In this document: one piece after another, positions 18,117-27,863 of the stretch
Layout: each line of letters starts with the position of its first letter
Numbering within the stretch: the stretch's first letter is position 1
Assembly: GCA_016124935.1 (NCBI GenBank)
Contig: WGMS01000014.1
Span: forward strand, 124,001 to 188,000
Source: a bacterium
Lineage (GTDB): Bacteria; Cyanobacteriota; Vampirovibrionia; Obscuribacterales; Obscuribacteraceae
DNA length: 64,000 nt
Reading direction: 5' to 3'
The notes under the pieces: model-generated
Database searches by the model: none
The model's input: only the letters and a program-made list of their open reading frames with translations
Told to the model about the DNA's origin: nothing
Made by a program: the position numbers and the translations under genes

Positions 18117-19076
18117 CTACGTGTTTTTCCCACTGCCTGCCCGCACCAGGCTCAATATCTCGACTCTTGTGGGCAAAGACGGCACCGCACCGGGCTTGGT
18201 TGTAGCCAGGGCTCCGGCGGCACAGGCTTCGCGGACGGCGTCTTTTAATGCAAGACCTTCGGTAAGCCCCCTGGCAAGACATCCGGCAAAGGCGTCCCCG
18301 GCGGCGGTGGTGTCCACCGAGTCGACTTTATAGGCGGCGACTACAAGCTCCTCATCATCGGGACCGATGCCTGCCACGCCCTTTTCGCCCAGGGTTATTA
18401 GAACAACCGCCCCCGGCTTCATTCGTTTTTTGAGTTCCCGGGCTGCTTTTAAGGCTGCATCCACACCATCTATATTTCTTTGCAGCAGCAGACCCGCCTC
18501 GCTCTCGTTGGGAATAAGATAGTCGAGATGCCGATAGAGTGCGGTGGGAAGCTCACCGTTGTCCGGGGCCGGAGCCGGATTGAGCAATATTTTGAGCCCT
18601 GATTCGGAGGCCAGCTCCGCTGCGTGAACTACGGTATCCATCGGTATTTCGAGCTGGAGCACCAGGAGCTTCGCCTTCTCAAGAAGAGACTTGGCCCGGT
18701 CTATATCGGCTGTTGCCAGTCGGTCATTGGCCCGGGGGACGATGATGATACTGTTGTCTCCATCAGGATCTACATATATGTTGGCCAGACCGGAGCCTGC
18801 TTCTGGGTCGGTGGACAGGGCCGAGATATCGACTCCGTTTCTCTCAAGGGTCTCTAGAATAAGCTCTCCATAAGAGTCTTTGCCGACCTTGCCGACCATG
18901 GCCGTGGCTGCACCGGCTCGGGCAGCGGCCAGAGCCTGATTGTTGCCTTTGCCGCCGACAAAGGTCTCGAAAGAGAAGCCTTTGACCGTCTCGCCTTTTA
19001 ATGGGCGGCGCGGGACCTGAAAAACCATGTCGAGGCTGAGACTGCCCACCACTACCACTTTTGCCTCTGCGCTCAT
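18117..19076 (-). CDS. rbsK: Ribokinase (PfkB family)
   Basis: Ribokinase phosphorylates D-ribose with ATP to ribose 5-phosphate in the cytoplasm. The start is ATG 19076, preceded by AGGAGA at good spacing; a longer reading frame upstream is less likely. The 319-residue product has the N-terminal substrate signature GGKGNNQA (near 41-48) and the C-terminal PfkB signature DTTAAGDAFAG with the catalytic aspartate, which matches E. coli RbsK closely. No ribose transporter or RbsR-type regulator is seen here; the divergent neighbour is an oxidoreductase. The length is typical of the family (about 300-310). Confidence 0.9.
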   Translation of the reverse strand: MSAEAKVVVVGSLSLDMVFQVPRRPLKGETVKGFSFETFVGGKGNNQALAAARAGAATAMVGKVGKDSYGELILETLERNGVDISALSTDPEAGSGLANIYVDPDGDNSIIIVPRANDRLATADIDRAKSLLEKAKLLVLQLEIPMDTVVHAAELASESGLKILLNPAPAPDNGELPTALYRHLDYLIPNESEAGLLLQRNIDGVDAALKAARELKKRMKPGAVVLITLGEKGVAGIGPDDEELVVAAYKVDSVDTTAAGDAFAGCLARGLTEGLALKDAVREACAAGALATTKPGAVPSLPTRVEILSLVRAGSGKNT

Positions 19077-19176
19077 GATCTTTCTCCTACCTTCCTTTTG
19101 CACGGCTTTTAAGAAAGACGATTATATTGCTTTTGTGGTATTTATATTCTCATTCAGAAGAAACAGAATATACCGC

Positions 19177-20175
19177 ATGGCAAGAATTGTTAGATTTCAC
19201 GAGACCGGCTCCTCCGACGTTCTGAAGCTGGAAGATGCGCCCTCATCCAGCCCCGGGGAGGGCGAGGTGCTTATCCATGTCCTTGCCATGGGCTTGAATC
19301 GAGCCGAGGTCTTATATCGTCAGGGGCTCTATCTAGAGAGAACCAGGCTTCCTTCTAGAATCGGTTATGAAGCCTCTGGTCTGGTGAAGGCGGTCGGCGA
19401 GGGAGTGACTGATTTTAAAGAAGGCGATTATGTCAGTACGATTCCGGCATTTTCTATGCGCCAGTACGGGGTCTGTGGCGAAGAAGCCCTGGTGCCGGCC
19501 AGAGCCCTTGCTAAAATGCCCGAGTCTGTAAAGCCCGAAGAGGCTGCTTCGGTATGGATGCAATATCTCACAGCCTATGGCGCTCTTATAGACATTGGTC
19601 AGCTCACCGCCTCTCAGTCTGTTTTGATAACGGCGGCAAGTAGCAGTGTCGGCATCGCCGCCATTCAGATGGTGCGAGATCTGGGCGCCATGCCCATCGC
19701 CACCACGAGAACCGCGGCGAAGAAGGCTGCCTTGTTAGAAGCCGGAGCAGCTCATGTGATAGTCACCGACGAAGAGAACCTTGTGGAGCGGGTCAGAGCC
19801 TATACCGAGGGTAAAGGCGCTGATATCATATTCGATGCCATCGCCGGATCGATAGTGAACGAACTGGCGGAAGCGGCAGCCTATGAAGGCACCATCTTCT
19901 TATACGGCGCGCTAAGTCTGGAGAAAACACCGTTCCCCTTCAGAACTGCCTTGTCCAAGGGACTATCGATTGTAGGCTACACGATGATGCAGATTGCCAA
20001 AGACGAGGATCGTCTTGAATGGGGTAAAGCCCACATATTATCTGGTCTTGAAAGAGGCGCTTTCTTGCCTATTGTAGACAGGGTCTTTCCCCTGGCTCAA
20101 TTAGGTGCAGCCTACGATTATATGGAGACGAATCAGCAACTGGGCAAAATCGTGGTCTCGACCGAGCTTGCCTGA
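19177..20175 (+). CDS. Zinc-independent MDR quinone-oxidoreductase-like protein
   Basis: The start is taken at ATG 19177, where the family-typical MARIVRFHETGSSDVLK begins; the frame extends upstream but that part overlaps the ribokinase gene. The 332-residue product matches the zinc-free medium-chain reductases related to quinone oxidoreductase (Qor): LNRAEVLYRQG, GYEASGLVKAVG, and a Rossmann fold with ITAASSSVGIAAIQM. No zinc-ligand cysteines are present. It likely reduces quinones or other electrophiles with NADPH. It is divergent from rbsK, the two starts being 100 bp apart, so the promoters share this space. It ends 7 bases before the convergent VOC gene. Confidence 0.88.
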   Translation: MARIVRFHETGSSDVLKLEDAPSSSPGEGEVLIHVLAMGLNRAEVLYRQGLYLERTRLPSRIGYEASGLVKAVGEGVTDFKEGDYVSTIPAFSMRQYGVCGEEALVPARALAKMPESVKPEEAASVWMQYLTAYGALIDIGQLTASQSVLITAASSSVGIAAIQMVRDLGAMPIATTRTAAKKAALLEAGAAHVIVTDEENLVERVRAYTEGKGADIIFDAIAGSIVNELAEAAAYEGTIFLYGALSLEKTPFPFRTALSKGLSIVGYTMMQIAKDEDRLEWGKAHILSGLERGAFLPIVDRVFPLAQLGAAYDYMETNQQLGKIVVSTELA

Positions 20176-20182
20176 TTCAATA

Positions 20183-21214
20183 CTAGTACTCGGTCGGATC
20201 TACATAGCTGCGGTCTGTGCTATCGGGATCGACTTGAAAAATGGCGAAGGAATTACCGCCAGGATCTAAAAAGCTATAGGCTTCGCCGTTGGGCGTGCCG
20301 AAAGGACCGGCCTGTTCTTTGAAGCCTCTTTCTTTCAACTCTCTAATTGTCAAACTCAGATCATCGACTTCGAAAACCGGCTGGCAACTGGGGGCCTTTC
20401 TATGATTTGATATCAACAAAAGAGGACCGGAGCTTACTTTGAACGCTGTCACCCTGGCGCCGAAACGATCGAAATCCCAGACTTTCTCCGCGTGTAAAAC
20501 ATCCAGATAGTATTCGACTGTGGCTTCGTAGTCGTCGGTGCCCAGATAAAGATAGGCAAGATTTTTGAAAGGCGGTTTCTTCGTCTCTGGTAAGCCTTCG
20601 GTCTCTTGGGGCAGTTCACCGGCTTCATTGAGGACCGCACCGCCGGTAATATCGGCAGACGCCGCTTCCGTTGCTGCCGGGGTCGATGCTCCGATTATCT
20701 TGCCTGTAGAAGGAGAGGAGAAAAAATTAGAAGAACTAGAAGAATTAGAAGAACTGATTCCTGTCTGGGGTACAGATGTCTGGGAGGGTAGACCGATTAT
20801 TTTGTTGCGGGGCGGGTCCGTCACAGGCTGAGGGTGCGGAGGCTGGCTCTCTTGCGGTGGAGCCGGAGTCGGAGTCGGAGCCTGCACGGGAGCAGAAACA
20901 GGAGTCGATGCGGGGGCGGCGGCCTGACCATGCAACCGCGCTTTTCTTCTCTCTTCCATGCTTATCTCGAGCATGATAGCGCAGGTCTTCTGTTTGAATT
21001 CAAAGGCTTCGTTTTCGCTACTGGCTGTCTCCAGGGCTTTAGCCAGGGTCTGTAACTCCTGGGCTATCTCTTTCTGGTTCTGGTGGCAGAGGGAGGCGAT
21101 GGTCTCGACAATTTCGCGACAGATCTTGTGCCCTTTTTCAGGCACGCTCTCTTTTATCGCCTCGAGCGCTTTTTCTATAAGTGCGCTTCTCTGTTTTTCG
21201 TCAACAATCGCCAT
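20183..21214 (-). CDS. VOC (glyoxalase/bleomycin-resistance fold) protein with helical N-terminus
   Basis: The 343-residue protein has a helical N-terminal part (about 1-100), a Pro- and Ser-rich linker (about 100-200) and a VOC domain (about 220-335) with the pattern NLAYLYLGTDDYEATVEYYLD and a typical ending GNSFAIFQVDPDS. VOC proteins include glyoxalases, dioxygenases and drug-binding proteins. The linker has low-complexity serine runs. The start is ATG 21212-21214 and the gene ends 22 bases before the FadJ-like start region on the other side of the same strand, so the two could be co-transcribed. Confidence 0.75.
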   Translation of the reverse strand: MAIVDEKQRSALIEKALEAIKESVPEKGHKICREIVETIASLCHQNQKEIAQELQTLAKALETASSENEAFEFKQKTCAIMLEISMEERRKARLHGQAAAPASTPVSAPVQAPTPTPAPPQESQPPHPQPVTDPPRNKIIGLPSQTSVPQTGISSSNSSSSSNFFSSPSTGKIIGASTPAATEAASADITGGAVLNEAGELPQETEGLPETKKPPFKNLAYLYLGTDDYEATVEYYLDVLHAEKVWDFDRFGARVTAFKVSSGPLLLISNHRKAPSCQPVFEVDDLSLTIRELKERGFKEQAGPFGTPNGEAYSFLDPGGNSFAIFQVDPDSTDRSYVDPTEY

Positions 21215-21235
21215 AATCTGGGTTTCTGTTTTTAT

Positions 21236-23392
21236 TCAGCTCAGACTGTAGAATTTCCTGCCAATATTATGCATTTCACGAAGTAAATTGCTAATCTCTC
21301 TTCTCTGATTCTTATCCGAATAGATACGTTCCAGTCCTTCTATGACATGATCTATGCCCATTTTGTCGGCTGATCGCAACAATCCACCCCGGAAAGGCGG
21401 ATAACCGGCCCCGATAATCAATGCCAGGTCAATGTCTCGGGGCTTCTTCACAACTTTGTCTTCCAGAATTCTAGAAGCTTCATCGATCATGGGCAGAAAG
21501 AGAGCCGCTTGAATCTTGGTAATCTCTTCCGGCGAAGGCTCTTCGTCAGAGCTGACAGCACCCATGCTCTCTTGCACATAGGCATTGACCCCGATTTTTT
21601 TACCGTTGCTCTCCCAGACATAGATGCCTTTATTGTTGGATTTGCCGTCGAAGCCGGCATCTATAGGAAAGTAAATTTCCCTGGGCAATTTGATACGCTC
21701 ACCAAAAGCGTCAGATACAGATTCGCTCACCGCCTGGGAGAGCCCCCAGCCCAGATCGTCCAGCAGTTCGAGCGGTCCAAGAGGCATGCCATAATGTCTT
21801 GCCGCTGTATCTATCCACTGCACCGGTGTTCCGGCAACAAGGATGTGAAGAGCCTCGGTAAGATAGCAGGTGAGAAGCCGATTCACGATAAAACCCGGGC
21901 TATCGGCCACAGAAACCGGTACTTTGCCAAGTTTGCTGACAAAGGCAAGACCTCGGTTCAAGGCTGTCTTATCGGCTTTTTCAGGAACAATAGCCTCTAC
22001 CAGGGGCATCAGGTTAATCGGACTGAAAAAATGAAGCCCGATTAATCGTGCGGGATCGCCGGCGAAACTAGCCAGCCTCTCCACCGGGATAGACGAGGTA
22101 TTGCTTGCTAAAATTGTCTTTTCGCCTAGATGAGGCCAGATCTCTTCTATCAATCTCTGTTTCGCTTCCAGATTCTCGTATATAGATTCTATGACCAGAT
22201 CCGCCTCTGCCAGCTGTTTCAGGTCGCTAACAGAAATGAGCTTTCCTTCAGCCAGATCCGGATATCTTTTGTTCAGGCGCTCCAGCTCTTGCACTGATTT
22301 TTCGTCAGAAGAGGCTCTGATCATTACTTTCAGACCGTTCTCCAGGCAGAGTTCGGCGATGCCGCGACCCATGAAGCCACTGCCGATAATGGCAACAGTT
22401 TCGGGGGTGCCGAATTTTGTCGCCGCTCTTAAAGCCATCTGGCTTGCCATCTCTTTGTGGAAATAGAAGTTGATCATATTGCGGGCAGTGTCGGAGACCG
22501 CCACTTTGCTGAAGGCTTCTATCTCGGCAGCCAGTCCTGCTTCAAGCCCTTCATTGAAGCCTGTTTCCATCACTTCTATGGCAAGTGCCGGCGCCGGGTA
22601 ATTGTCGCTGGCGCGCATTCTGACTGCGCGCTTCGAAGATTTGAGCACCATGGCCCGCTTCTTGGCTCCGCCTTCGGCTTCTTCTACCTTCGCCTCTTCT
22701 AGGGCTCGGTATTTTTTGCTGTCGAAGTCCTTTTCATATAAAGCGAGCACTGCCTTTTCTGCTTCGGCCAAGAGATCTTCTCGGGGAACGATCCGGTCTA
22801 TTAAACCTACTTCGAGCGCCTCTGCCGGTTTCAGAGTCGAGCCCGACAGAATCATATCCACTGCTTTGCGATAGCCCACCCGCCGGGGTAATCTTTGAGT
22901 GCCGCCCAGACCCGGGATTAGACCTATAGTCACCTCGGGCAATCCAAAAATGGTTGATGCTGTTTCTGCTGCCAGGATCTTATCCAGGCAGAGCACCAGC
23001 TCCAGCCCCCCGCCCAGGCAGGCGCCGTCCACCGCAGCCACCACCGGCAAGGGAGTGTCGATTACACTGTTCAAAAACTTGTGCCCACGGCTGGATAAAG
23101 AACCGGCTGCTGCCTGGTCTTCAAATTTGACTATCTCTTTGATGTCGGCGCCGGTGATGAAAATGTCGTCTTTAGGACTGTGCAGGACAATGCCTTTGAG
23201 ATCCTTCTCTTGGTTTATTTTTTTGAAGGACTCGGTGAAACAGTCGAGCACATGAGAAGACAGGGTGTTAGATAACCCTTTGACGTCGATGGCAAGATAG
23301 GCAACCCCGGAAGGCTTTCTTGTCAGGGTAATTGCATCACCCCAGGTCCCCAGAACTTTGTCTTCAGAAGCGATAGCGGGATTCAAAGCCAA
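21236..23392 (-). CDS. FadJ/FadB-type fused enoyl-CoA hydratase and 3-hydroxyacyl-CoA dehydrogenase
   Basis: The enzyme runs two steps of fatty-acid beta-oxidation. A TTG start at 23392 is supported by AAGGAG seven bases upstream; the product has 718 residues. The N-terminal crotonase domain (about 15-200) has GADIKEI, LGGGLELVLCLDK and FGLPEVTIGLIPGLGGTQR, with both catalytic glutamates. The dehydrogenase domain (from about 317) has the NAD loop GSGFMGRGIAE, SNTSSIPV and the catalytic His region GLHFFSPINLM. The length is near FadJ (714). No thiolase (FadA/FadI) or acyl-CoA dehydrogenase is next to it, so it stands alone here. The neighbouring VOC gene follows it on the same strand. Confidence 0.92.
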   Translation of the reverse strand: MALNPAIASEDKVLGTWGDAITLTRKPSGVAYLAIDVKGLSNTLSSHVLDCFTESFKKINQEKDLKGIVLHSPKDDIFITGADIKEIVKFEDQAAAGSLSSRGHKFLNSVIDTPLPVVAAVDGACLGGGLELVLCLDKILAAETASTIFGLPEVTIGLIPGLGGTQRLPRRVGYRKAVDMILSGSTLKPAEALEVGLIDRIVPREDLLAEAEKAVLALYEKDFDSKKYRALEEAKVEEAEGGAKKRAMVLKSSKRAVRMRASDNYPAPALAIEVMETGFNEGLEAGLAAEIEAFSKVAVSDTARNMINFYFHKEMASQMALRAATKFGTPETVAIIGSGFMGRGIAELCLENGLKVMIRASSDEKSVQELERLNKRYPDLAEGKLISVSDLKQLAEADLVIESIYENLEAKQRLIEEIWPHLGEKTILASNTSSIPVERLASFAGDPARLIGLHFFSPINLMPLVEAIVPEKADKTALNRGLAFVSKLGKVPVSVADSPGFIVNRLLTCYLTEALHILVAGTPVQWIDTAARHYGMPLGPLELLDDLGWGLSQAVSESVSDAFGERIKLPREIYFPIDAGFDGKSNNKGIYVWESNGKKIGVNAYVQESMGAVSSDEEPSPEEITKIQAALFLPMIDEASRILEDKVVKKPRDIDLALIIGAGYPPFRGGLLRSADKMGIDHVIEGLERIYSDKNQRREISNLLREMHNIGRKFYSLS

Positions 23393-23523
23393 GATGTCTC
23401 CTTCTTTGCGCTCTACAGAAAACGAGATAGAAGCGTCAGCTCATGATTCTAACTTCTCTGGCGGATTTAGAGATATTTGCAACTGCCAGTCTTAATCTTA
23501 TTGATTCATGGTTGTAAAGAAAG

Positions 23524-24522
23524 TCACTCAGCCTCGCTGGAGCCGCAATAGCTCGACATCGAATAGCCTAATAACACCGAATCGGATATCATCTCCCGGG
23601 GCAGAAGATAGGCGTTACCCTGTATCGCTTCTTCGGTTTCGGCTAATTTAAAGAGCTGTTCGAAGCTTGTGTCGAAGATTTGCTCCAGAATAGAGAAAGA
23701 GCCGCTGCGCTTGCCCCGGCACAAAAAGCCCAGACCCCTGGAGGATTTTTCGTCCGAGGTCAGGGTGAAACAGGCAGTCTCGCCGTCCTCTTCCAATTCG
23801 TTGAGGGTCTCGTTTATGAATCCCACCGCCTCTTTTTCGGCAGATTCCTCTTCGTGCACCGGGCAGCCGATGAAAAGAGAAGCCATGGAAAGCACAATCT
23901 CTTCGGGCAGCTCATAGACCAGAATCTGGGCGTCATCGTTCTTGATATCGTTGAACATGCGCTTCAGCGCCTTGTCAAAAAGATGTGCTTCAGGAAGGTT
24001 CTTGCTGCCGTAGATGCAGCCCACGGCGCGGCCTTTATAAAGCAACACGGCAGAGCGCGACAGCGCTTTTTCGGAGGTCGATTTGATACAGCCTGTCAAA
24101 CCGGCGGTTTCTATATCGGCGATAAGCTGGGGCACATCGCAGTCTCTTGCGTTCAAAGAATAGGCGAGGGTGCCGGTTATGCTCGGCATGATCAAATCCA
24201 CCGCCCGTCTCAGCTTGACATTGCTAGGATAAGAATCCGCCCATATGGTAAACGGGGTCTCGTCTTCGTTCTTGAGCCCGAATTGCACTCTTTCTGTCGT
24301 CCCGACCACATAGGCAAAAGTAACCAGGGCGCGATTGTTGTGCATGCAGACAAAAGTCGTAGGCACCGAGGAGCCGAGGGCAAGCTGGTCTCGACTGGGC
24401 ACGAAGGCATCGATATCATAAGAGAGTATCACTCCCCGGTAACCACCGGGCTCTTTCTCTAGCAGTTTGCACATGATTGCCTGGCCGGGGCGCAGGGGCT
24501 TATTCGTTTGGCTTTCAGTCAT
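23524..24522 (-). CDS. Hypothetical protein, 332 aa
   Basis: I do not recognise this protein. The N-terminal 75 residues, with PGQAIMCKLLEKEPGGYRG and FVPSRDQL, faintly recall an S1-like nucleic-acid-binding fold; the rest is mixed alpha/beta with acidic patches. There is no signal peptide or membrane segment. ATG 24520-24522 is used as the start; a TTG six bases upstream is possible. It is divergent from the lipoprotein gene at 24609, and the promoters of both must lie in the roughly 90 bases between them. Confidence 0.65.
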   Translation of the reverse strand: MTESQTNKPLRPGQAIMCKLLEKEPGGYRGVILSYDIDAFVPSRDQLALGSSVPTTFVCMHNNRALVTFAYVVGTTERVQFGLKNEDETPFTIWADSYPSNVKLRRAVDLIMPSITGTLAYSLNARDCDVPQLIADIETAGLTGCIKSTSEKALSRSAVLLYKGRAVGCIYGSKNLPEAHLFDKALKRMFNDIKNDDAQILVYELPEEIVLSMASLFIGCPVHEEESAEKEAVGFINETLNELEEDGETACFTLTSDEKSSRGLGFLCRGKRSGSFSILEQIFDTSFEQLFKLAETEEAIQGNAYLLPREMISDSVLLGYSMSSYCGSSEAE

Positions 24523-24608
24523 TCCCAATACTCAGTGGTGCAGGAAGTCGATTTTAGCACTTAACTATATATTTGAATAACAGGTCCTGGCCACGTAGAA
24601 TGTGCCCT

Positions 24609-25325
24609 ATGCCGGACCTGTTCAAGAACTTTCAAATAGTCATCATCCTTTCTGCGGCGCTTTCAGTAGGTGCCTGTACAGGCAAGTCGCAAGATACTGT
24701 CGGCTCCGGTTCAGGCGCTGAGAGCCAGGCTGTCTCGACGGGCAAGTCCGGTGCCACAGCCGAAGAGAGAGCTCTCTATATAAAAGAGATCGCCGCCATG
24801 GCAGAGCAGCTGGACCGGACTTATGAAGACGGCTGGATCTGTGGACGTAACACCCGGGTGCATAAATCTGGCTATCGAGACGTAAGCCCCCAGGTAAAAG
24901 CCCAGTTTGCCGTCGCCTATCAGGAGATGCTCAATAAAACAGATCAGAATCTCGCCATGGAGGCAAGCTCTTATGTCCCCTATAGCAAGCGTTTTAAATT
25001 CGCCCTCGACTGGTGGAAAAATTCTGACGCCCGGGAAGCTTTTATAAAAGAGCCTACCAAGAAAAAGCTGGTCTGGCTGCAAGAGTCTATGCTTGATGGC
25101 AGCGAACTATTCTGGCGGGTGTTCGAGAAATTGAACCCGGGTAAGGTCAATTCGGTGGCGGTCATGGCTCACGATCAGGAGCAGGACATGGTCTATAACT
25201 ATACTGAAAGAGAAGGTCATCCAGGCTCTTTCAGCCAGCAATGGGTAATCTGGTCCGATACCCTGGCGGCGCTTGGCGATAACAAGGGCTCGAACCCGAA
25301 AGACAAGTCTGAAAAGAGCCAATAA
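24609..25325 (+). CDS. Putative lipoprotein of unknown function
   Basis: From ATG 24609 the product starts with a basic, hydrophobic leader (FKNFQIVIILSAALSVGAC) with a lipobox-like VGAC, so it is likely a lipoprotein. An ATG at 24600 would add three residues. The mature part begins with a Ser/Gly-rich linker, then a compact domain with conserved-looking tryptophans (DGWICGRNT, WWKNSDAREAF, WRVFEKLNPG). I do not recognise the family. The next gene, a degenerate GGDEF protein, follows 84 bases downstream on the same strand. Confidence 0.65.
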   Translation: MPDLFKNFQIVIILSAALSVGACTGKSQDTVGSGSGAESQAVSTGKSGATAEERALYIKEIAAMAEQLDRTYEDGWICGRNTRVHKSGYRDVSPQVKAQFAVAYQEMLNKTDQNLAMEASSYVPYSKRFKFALDWWKNSDAREAFIKEPTKKKLVWLQESMLDGSELFWRVFEKLNPGKVNSVAVMAHDQEQDMVYNYTEREGHPGSFSQQWVIWSDTLAALGDNKGSNPKDKSEKSQ

Positions 25326-25409
25326 ATAAACTTGAATTCTCAATGGGCAATCTGGGTAAATCTTACAAGTGAGCTACCAGAAAACTCAGGATGCAGGATT
25401 TTTAGATAA

Positions 25410-26093
25410 GTGACCGGTCCCGGAGACGAAAAATATTCTAGAGAGGCGCTCTTTCATAAGCGCCTGGCTGATCTCAGGGCAGAAAACGAGCAGTTTCCCT
25501 GGAGCATCTCCGAAGCGCCCGAGTTCGAAATTCCCAAAGAGCAATCCAAGCTCTTTGCCGACCGATCTATAGAAGACCCGAATCTATCCGATGACGAAAT
25601 CGAGCGCCGAGCTTTATTAGATCTGACCTCCTACAATTTCTGGACTTTCTATAAACGCCTCAACTACGAAAGTCGTCGTGCCTCTCGTTATGGCAGGGAC
25701 CTTTCACTATTGCTTGTCTGTATCGACGGACTCAGCCAGGTGACAGGACGTTATGGACTGGCTGCCGAAAATGCTGTGGTGCTCGCCGCCGGTCGGGTCT
25801 TGCTCGGCTGTGTGCGCGATGTCGATATCGCCGGACGTTGTCGAGACGATACCTTTGGTGTCATTCTGCCGGAGACCGGACAGACCGGTGCAGAAGTGGC
25901 CGCCGAGCGCATCCGGACTAAAATGGAAGACAGCGAGATAGTGATAGACGGCAAGTCCTTTTCGTTCACTGTCAGCGTGGCCGGTATCGGCCACACCGAC
26001 AAGAATCGCCCAGTCGATCAACTGGTGGCAGACGCGATAAATATTCTAAAAGAGTGCATCGCCGATGGTGGCAACATGGTGATCATCGAGTAG
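25410..26093 (+). CDS. Degenerate GGDEF-domain protein
   Basis: The C-terminal half (about 75-227) has the fold pattern of diguanylate cyclases: an N-terminal FYKRLNYESRRASRYG helix, strand LSLLLVCIDG, a helix ending in DVDIAGR, and late strands. At the active site, where GGDEF is normal, the residues read RDDTF (145-149), so the usual GTP-handling motif is lost and cyclic-di-GMP synthesis is unlikely. The RxxD inhibitory site is also not seen. The start is a GTG at 25410. A role in binding protein or nucleotide partners is possible, which is inference. Confidence 0.75.
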   Translation: MTGPGDEKYSREALFHKRLADLRAENEQFPWSISEAPEFEIPKEQSKLFADRSIEDPNLSDDEIERRALLDLTSYNFWTFYKRLNYESRRASRYGRDLSLLLVCIDGLSQVTGRYGLAAENAVVLAAGRVLLGCVRDVDIAGRCRDDTFGVILPETGQTGAEVAAERIRTKMEDSEIVIDGKSFSFTVSVAGIGHTDKNRPVDQLVADAINILKECIADGGNMVIIE

Positions 26094-26108
26094 GAGCCGG
26101 TTGAAATA

Positions 26109-27842
26109 CTAGAGGCTGTTCAACTGCTCCTGGGCTTTGGCTTTTCTGGGATCTTTCTCGGGCAGAAGCTCGATGAATTTTTGCAGCTCTGTTTTCTCCA
26201 TGCTCTTGTCACCGTTCTTGCCGTAGGTCTTGCTCAGCAGATAGTGAGCGTTGGCGTTATCCGGCTCTATGGTGACAGCTTTTTCATAGGCGCTCTGGGC
26301 CCCTTTGAGATTGCCTTCGATCATCATTGTCGAGCCCAGATTTATATGTGCGGCGGCCGATTTTGGATCGAGTTCCACCGCTTTGTTGGCATGGACAAGA
26401 GCGTTGCTCACGTCGCCTGAGCGAGCCAGAGCGTAGCTCAGCTGATTGTGCAGTCCGGAGGATTTGGGATACAGCTTGACCGCTTGACTCAATAGATTGA
26501 CGGCGGTATCAGGATCGTTCTTGCTGATCATTTGTCTTGCCAGGGCGGTGAGCACCACCTGATCTTTGGGGTTGAGTTCATAAGCTTCTTTGAGCTGGTT
26601 GATGCTCTCTTCTTGTTTGCCCATGCGAGATAGAATCTGGGCATAGTTCGTCCGGAAGAGGGCTTCGCCGGGGTTCTCTTTTATAGCCCGTTGCAGCATC
26701 TCGGCAGCCTGGGGCAAGTTGCCTTTGAGGGCGAGGATAGCACCATAGTCGTTCAGGGCTTTGGAATATTTAGGGTCGGTGTCGATCGCTTTCTTATATT
26801 GAACCAGGGCTTCATCCAGCTTTCCTTCTGATACCAGACTGTTGGCTTTGAAGAAATAAGACTCGGCGGCCAGGAACTCGGTGACGTTGGCGGGCAGTTC
26901 ATCGATCTGTTCGAGAGCAGGAACTCCAATACTCAAGTCTTTGCCTTTCCAGTCCGATTTGAGCATCGGAGTCTGCTTGGCTGTATAGCGACCAGCATAG
27001 GCTGTGGTATCAGTTTCGGTTTGCTGCTTGGCTTTTTCAAAAGCCTCTTCAAGCGAGATCATGCCGTCTTTCAATTTGAGTGACGCGATCAGATTCTTCG
27101 AAAAGATATTGCCCCAGCTCATTTGATTGGGCTTACTAGAAGAGATGAGGATGCAGCCCGAGCCAGATACCATCTGCTCCGGGTCGAAGTTCATCTTCTT
27201 GTCCAGGGCTTTGGCACCTTCGTCTAGATTAGCCGCGCCACTATAAGCGGCTTGAATAATCAGAACAACACGCTTGGCTTTGACATTCTTTCTGAGGGTA
27301 GTCATCAGGTCTTTCATCGAAAGACATGTGCCATAGACATTGTCGAGGGCGCAGTCATAGGCGCAGAGATAGGCACCGCCATCGGTGGTAGGAAAAGAGC
27401 TGGTGGAGATGAAGACCACAACCAGGTCGTCGGGACCGGCAAGGGAGCCGAGCCAGGAGCTGCCAAGGGTGTTGAGGACGTTGTCCCGGGTCGCTTTCAG
27501 GTTTGTGATCAGTCGAGTCTGTTTCGGTGAGAAGCGGCCGCCCTGCTCGCTGGTCAGAAATTGATAGAACTCCTCGGCAGCCTGGGAGTTTTTCAGGTCG
27601 TCGCTTTGAAGTCGTCTTTCTTTGAATTTGGACATGCCTACGACCACGGCCCATTTGCGCTTGATCGGGCTTTCTGCGGCGGTTTTATTGGGGTCGAGAT
27701 CTTCGACTTTGGTGAAGGTTGCTCCGGGCACTGGACTTTTGTTTATGTCAGGCGTGTTCGCCATGGCTGCTTTCGCGCCGATGCCGGCAAAATGAACAAG
27801 GGCGAGAGACAAAACCAGGATTTGAGTGGTGAACTTTCTCAT
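26109..27842 (-). CDS. Secreted caspase-fold (C14-like) TPR protein lacking the catalytic dyad
   Basis: A 28-residue signal peptide precedes a caspase-like p20 domain (about 60-310) and a run of six or more TPR repeats (about 320-570). In the p20 domain the His position of the FSGHG motif reads ISTSSF (Ser148) and the Cys position of DACHSG reads QAAYSG (Ala199), so both catalytic residues are absent. It is therefore a pseudo-caspase; inactive orthocaspase relatives are known in cyanobacteria. The start ATG 27842 has AAAGGA eight bases upstream. It lies 21 bases downstream of the alpha/beta-hydrolase gene, whose tail resembles a domain often fused to caspase-fold enzymes, so the two are probably one operon and a protein pair. 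Confidence 0.85.
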   Translation of the reverse strand: MRKFTTQILVLSLALVHFAGIGAKAAMANTPDINKSPVPGATFTKVEDLDPNKTAAESPIKRKWAVVVGMSKFKERRLQSDDLKNSQAAEEFYQFLTSEQGGRFSPKQTRLITNLKATRDNVLNTLGSSWLGSLAGPDDLVVVFISTSSFPTTDGGAYLCAYDCALDNVYGTCLSMKDLMTTLRKNVKAKRVVLIIQAAYSGAANLDEGAKALDKKMNFDPEQMVSGSGCILISSSKPNQMSWGNIFSKNLIASLKLKDGMISLEEAFEKAKQQTETDTTAYAGRYTAKQTPMLKSDWKGKDLSIGVPALEQIDELPANVTEFLAAESYFFKANSLVSEGKLDEALVQYKKAIDTDPKYSKALNDYGAILALKGNLPQAAEMLQRAIKENPGEALFRTNYAQILSRMGKQEESINQLKEAYELNPKDQVVLTALARQMISKNDPDTAVNLLSQAVKLYPKSSGLHNQLSYALARSGDVSNALVHANKAVELDPKSAAAHINLGSTMMIEGNLKGAQSAYEKAVTIEPDNANAHYLLSKTYGKNGDKSMEKTELQKFIELLPEKDPRKAKAQEQLNSL

Positions 27843-27863
27843 GGGTTTATCCTTTTGTTGGCT

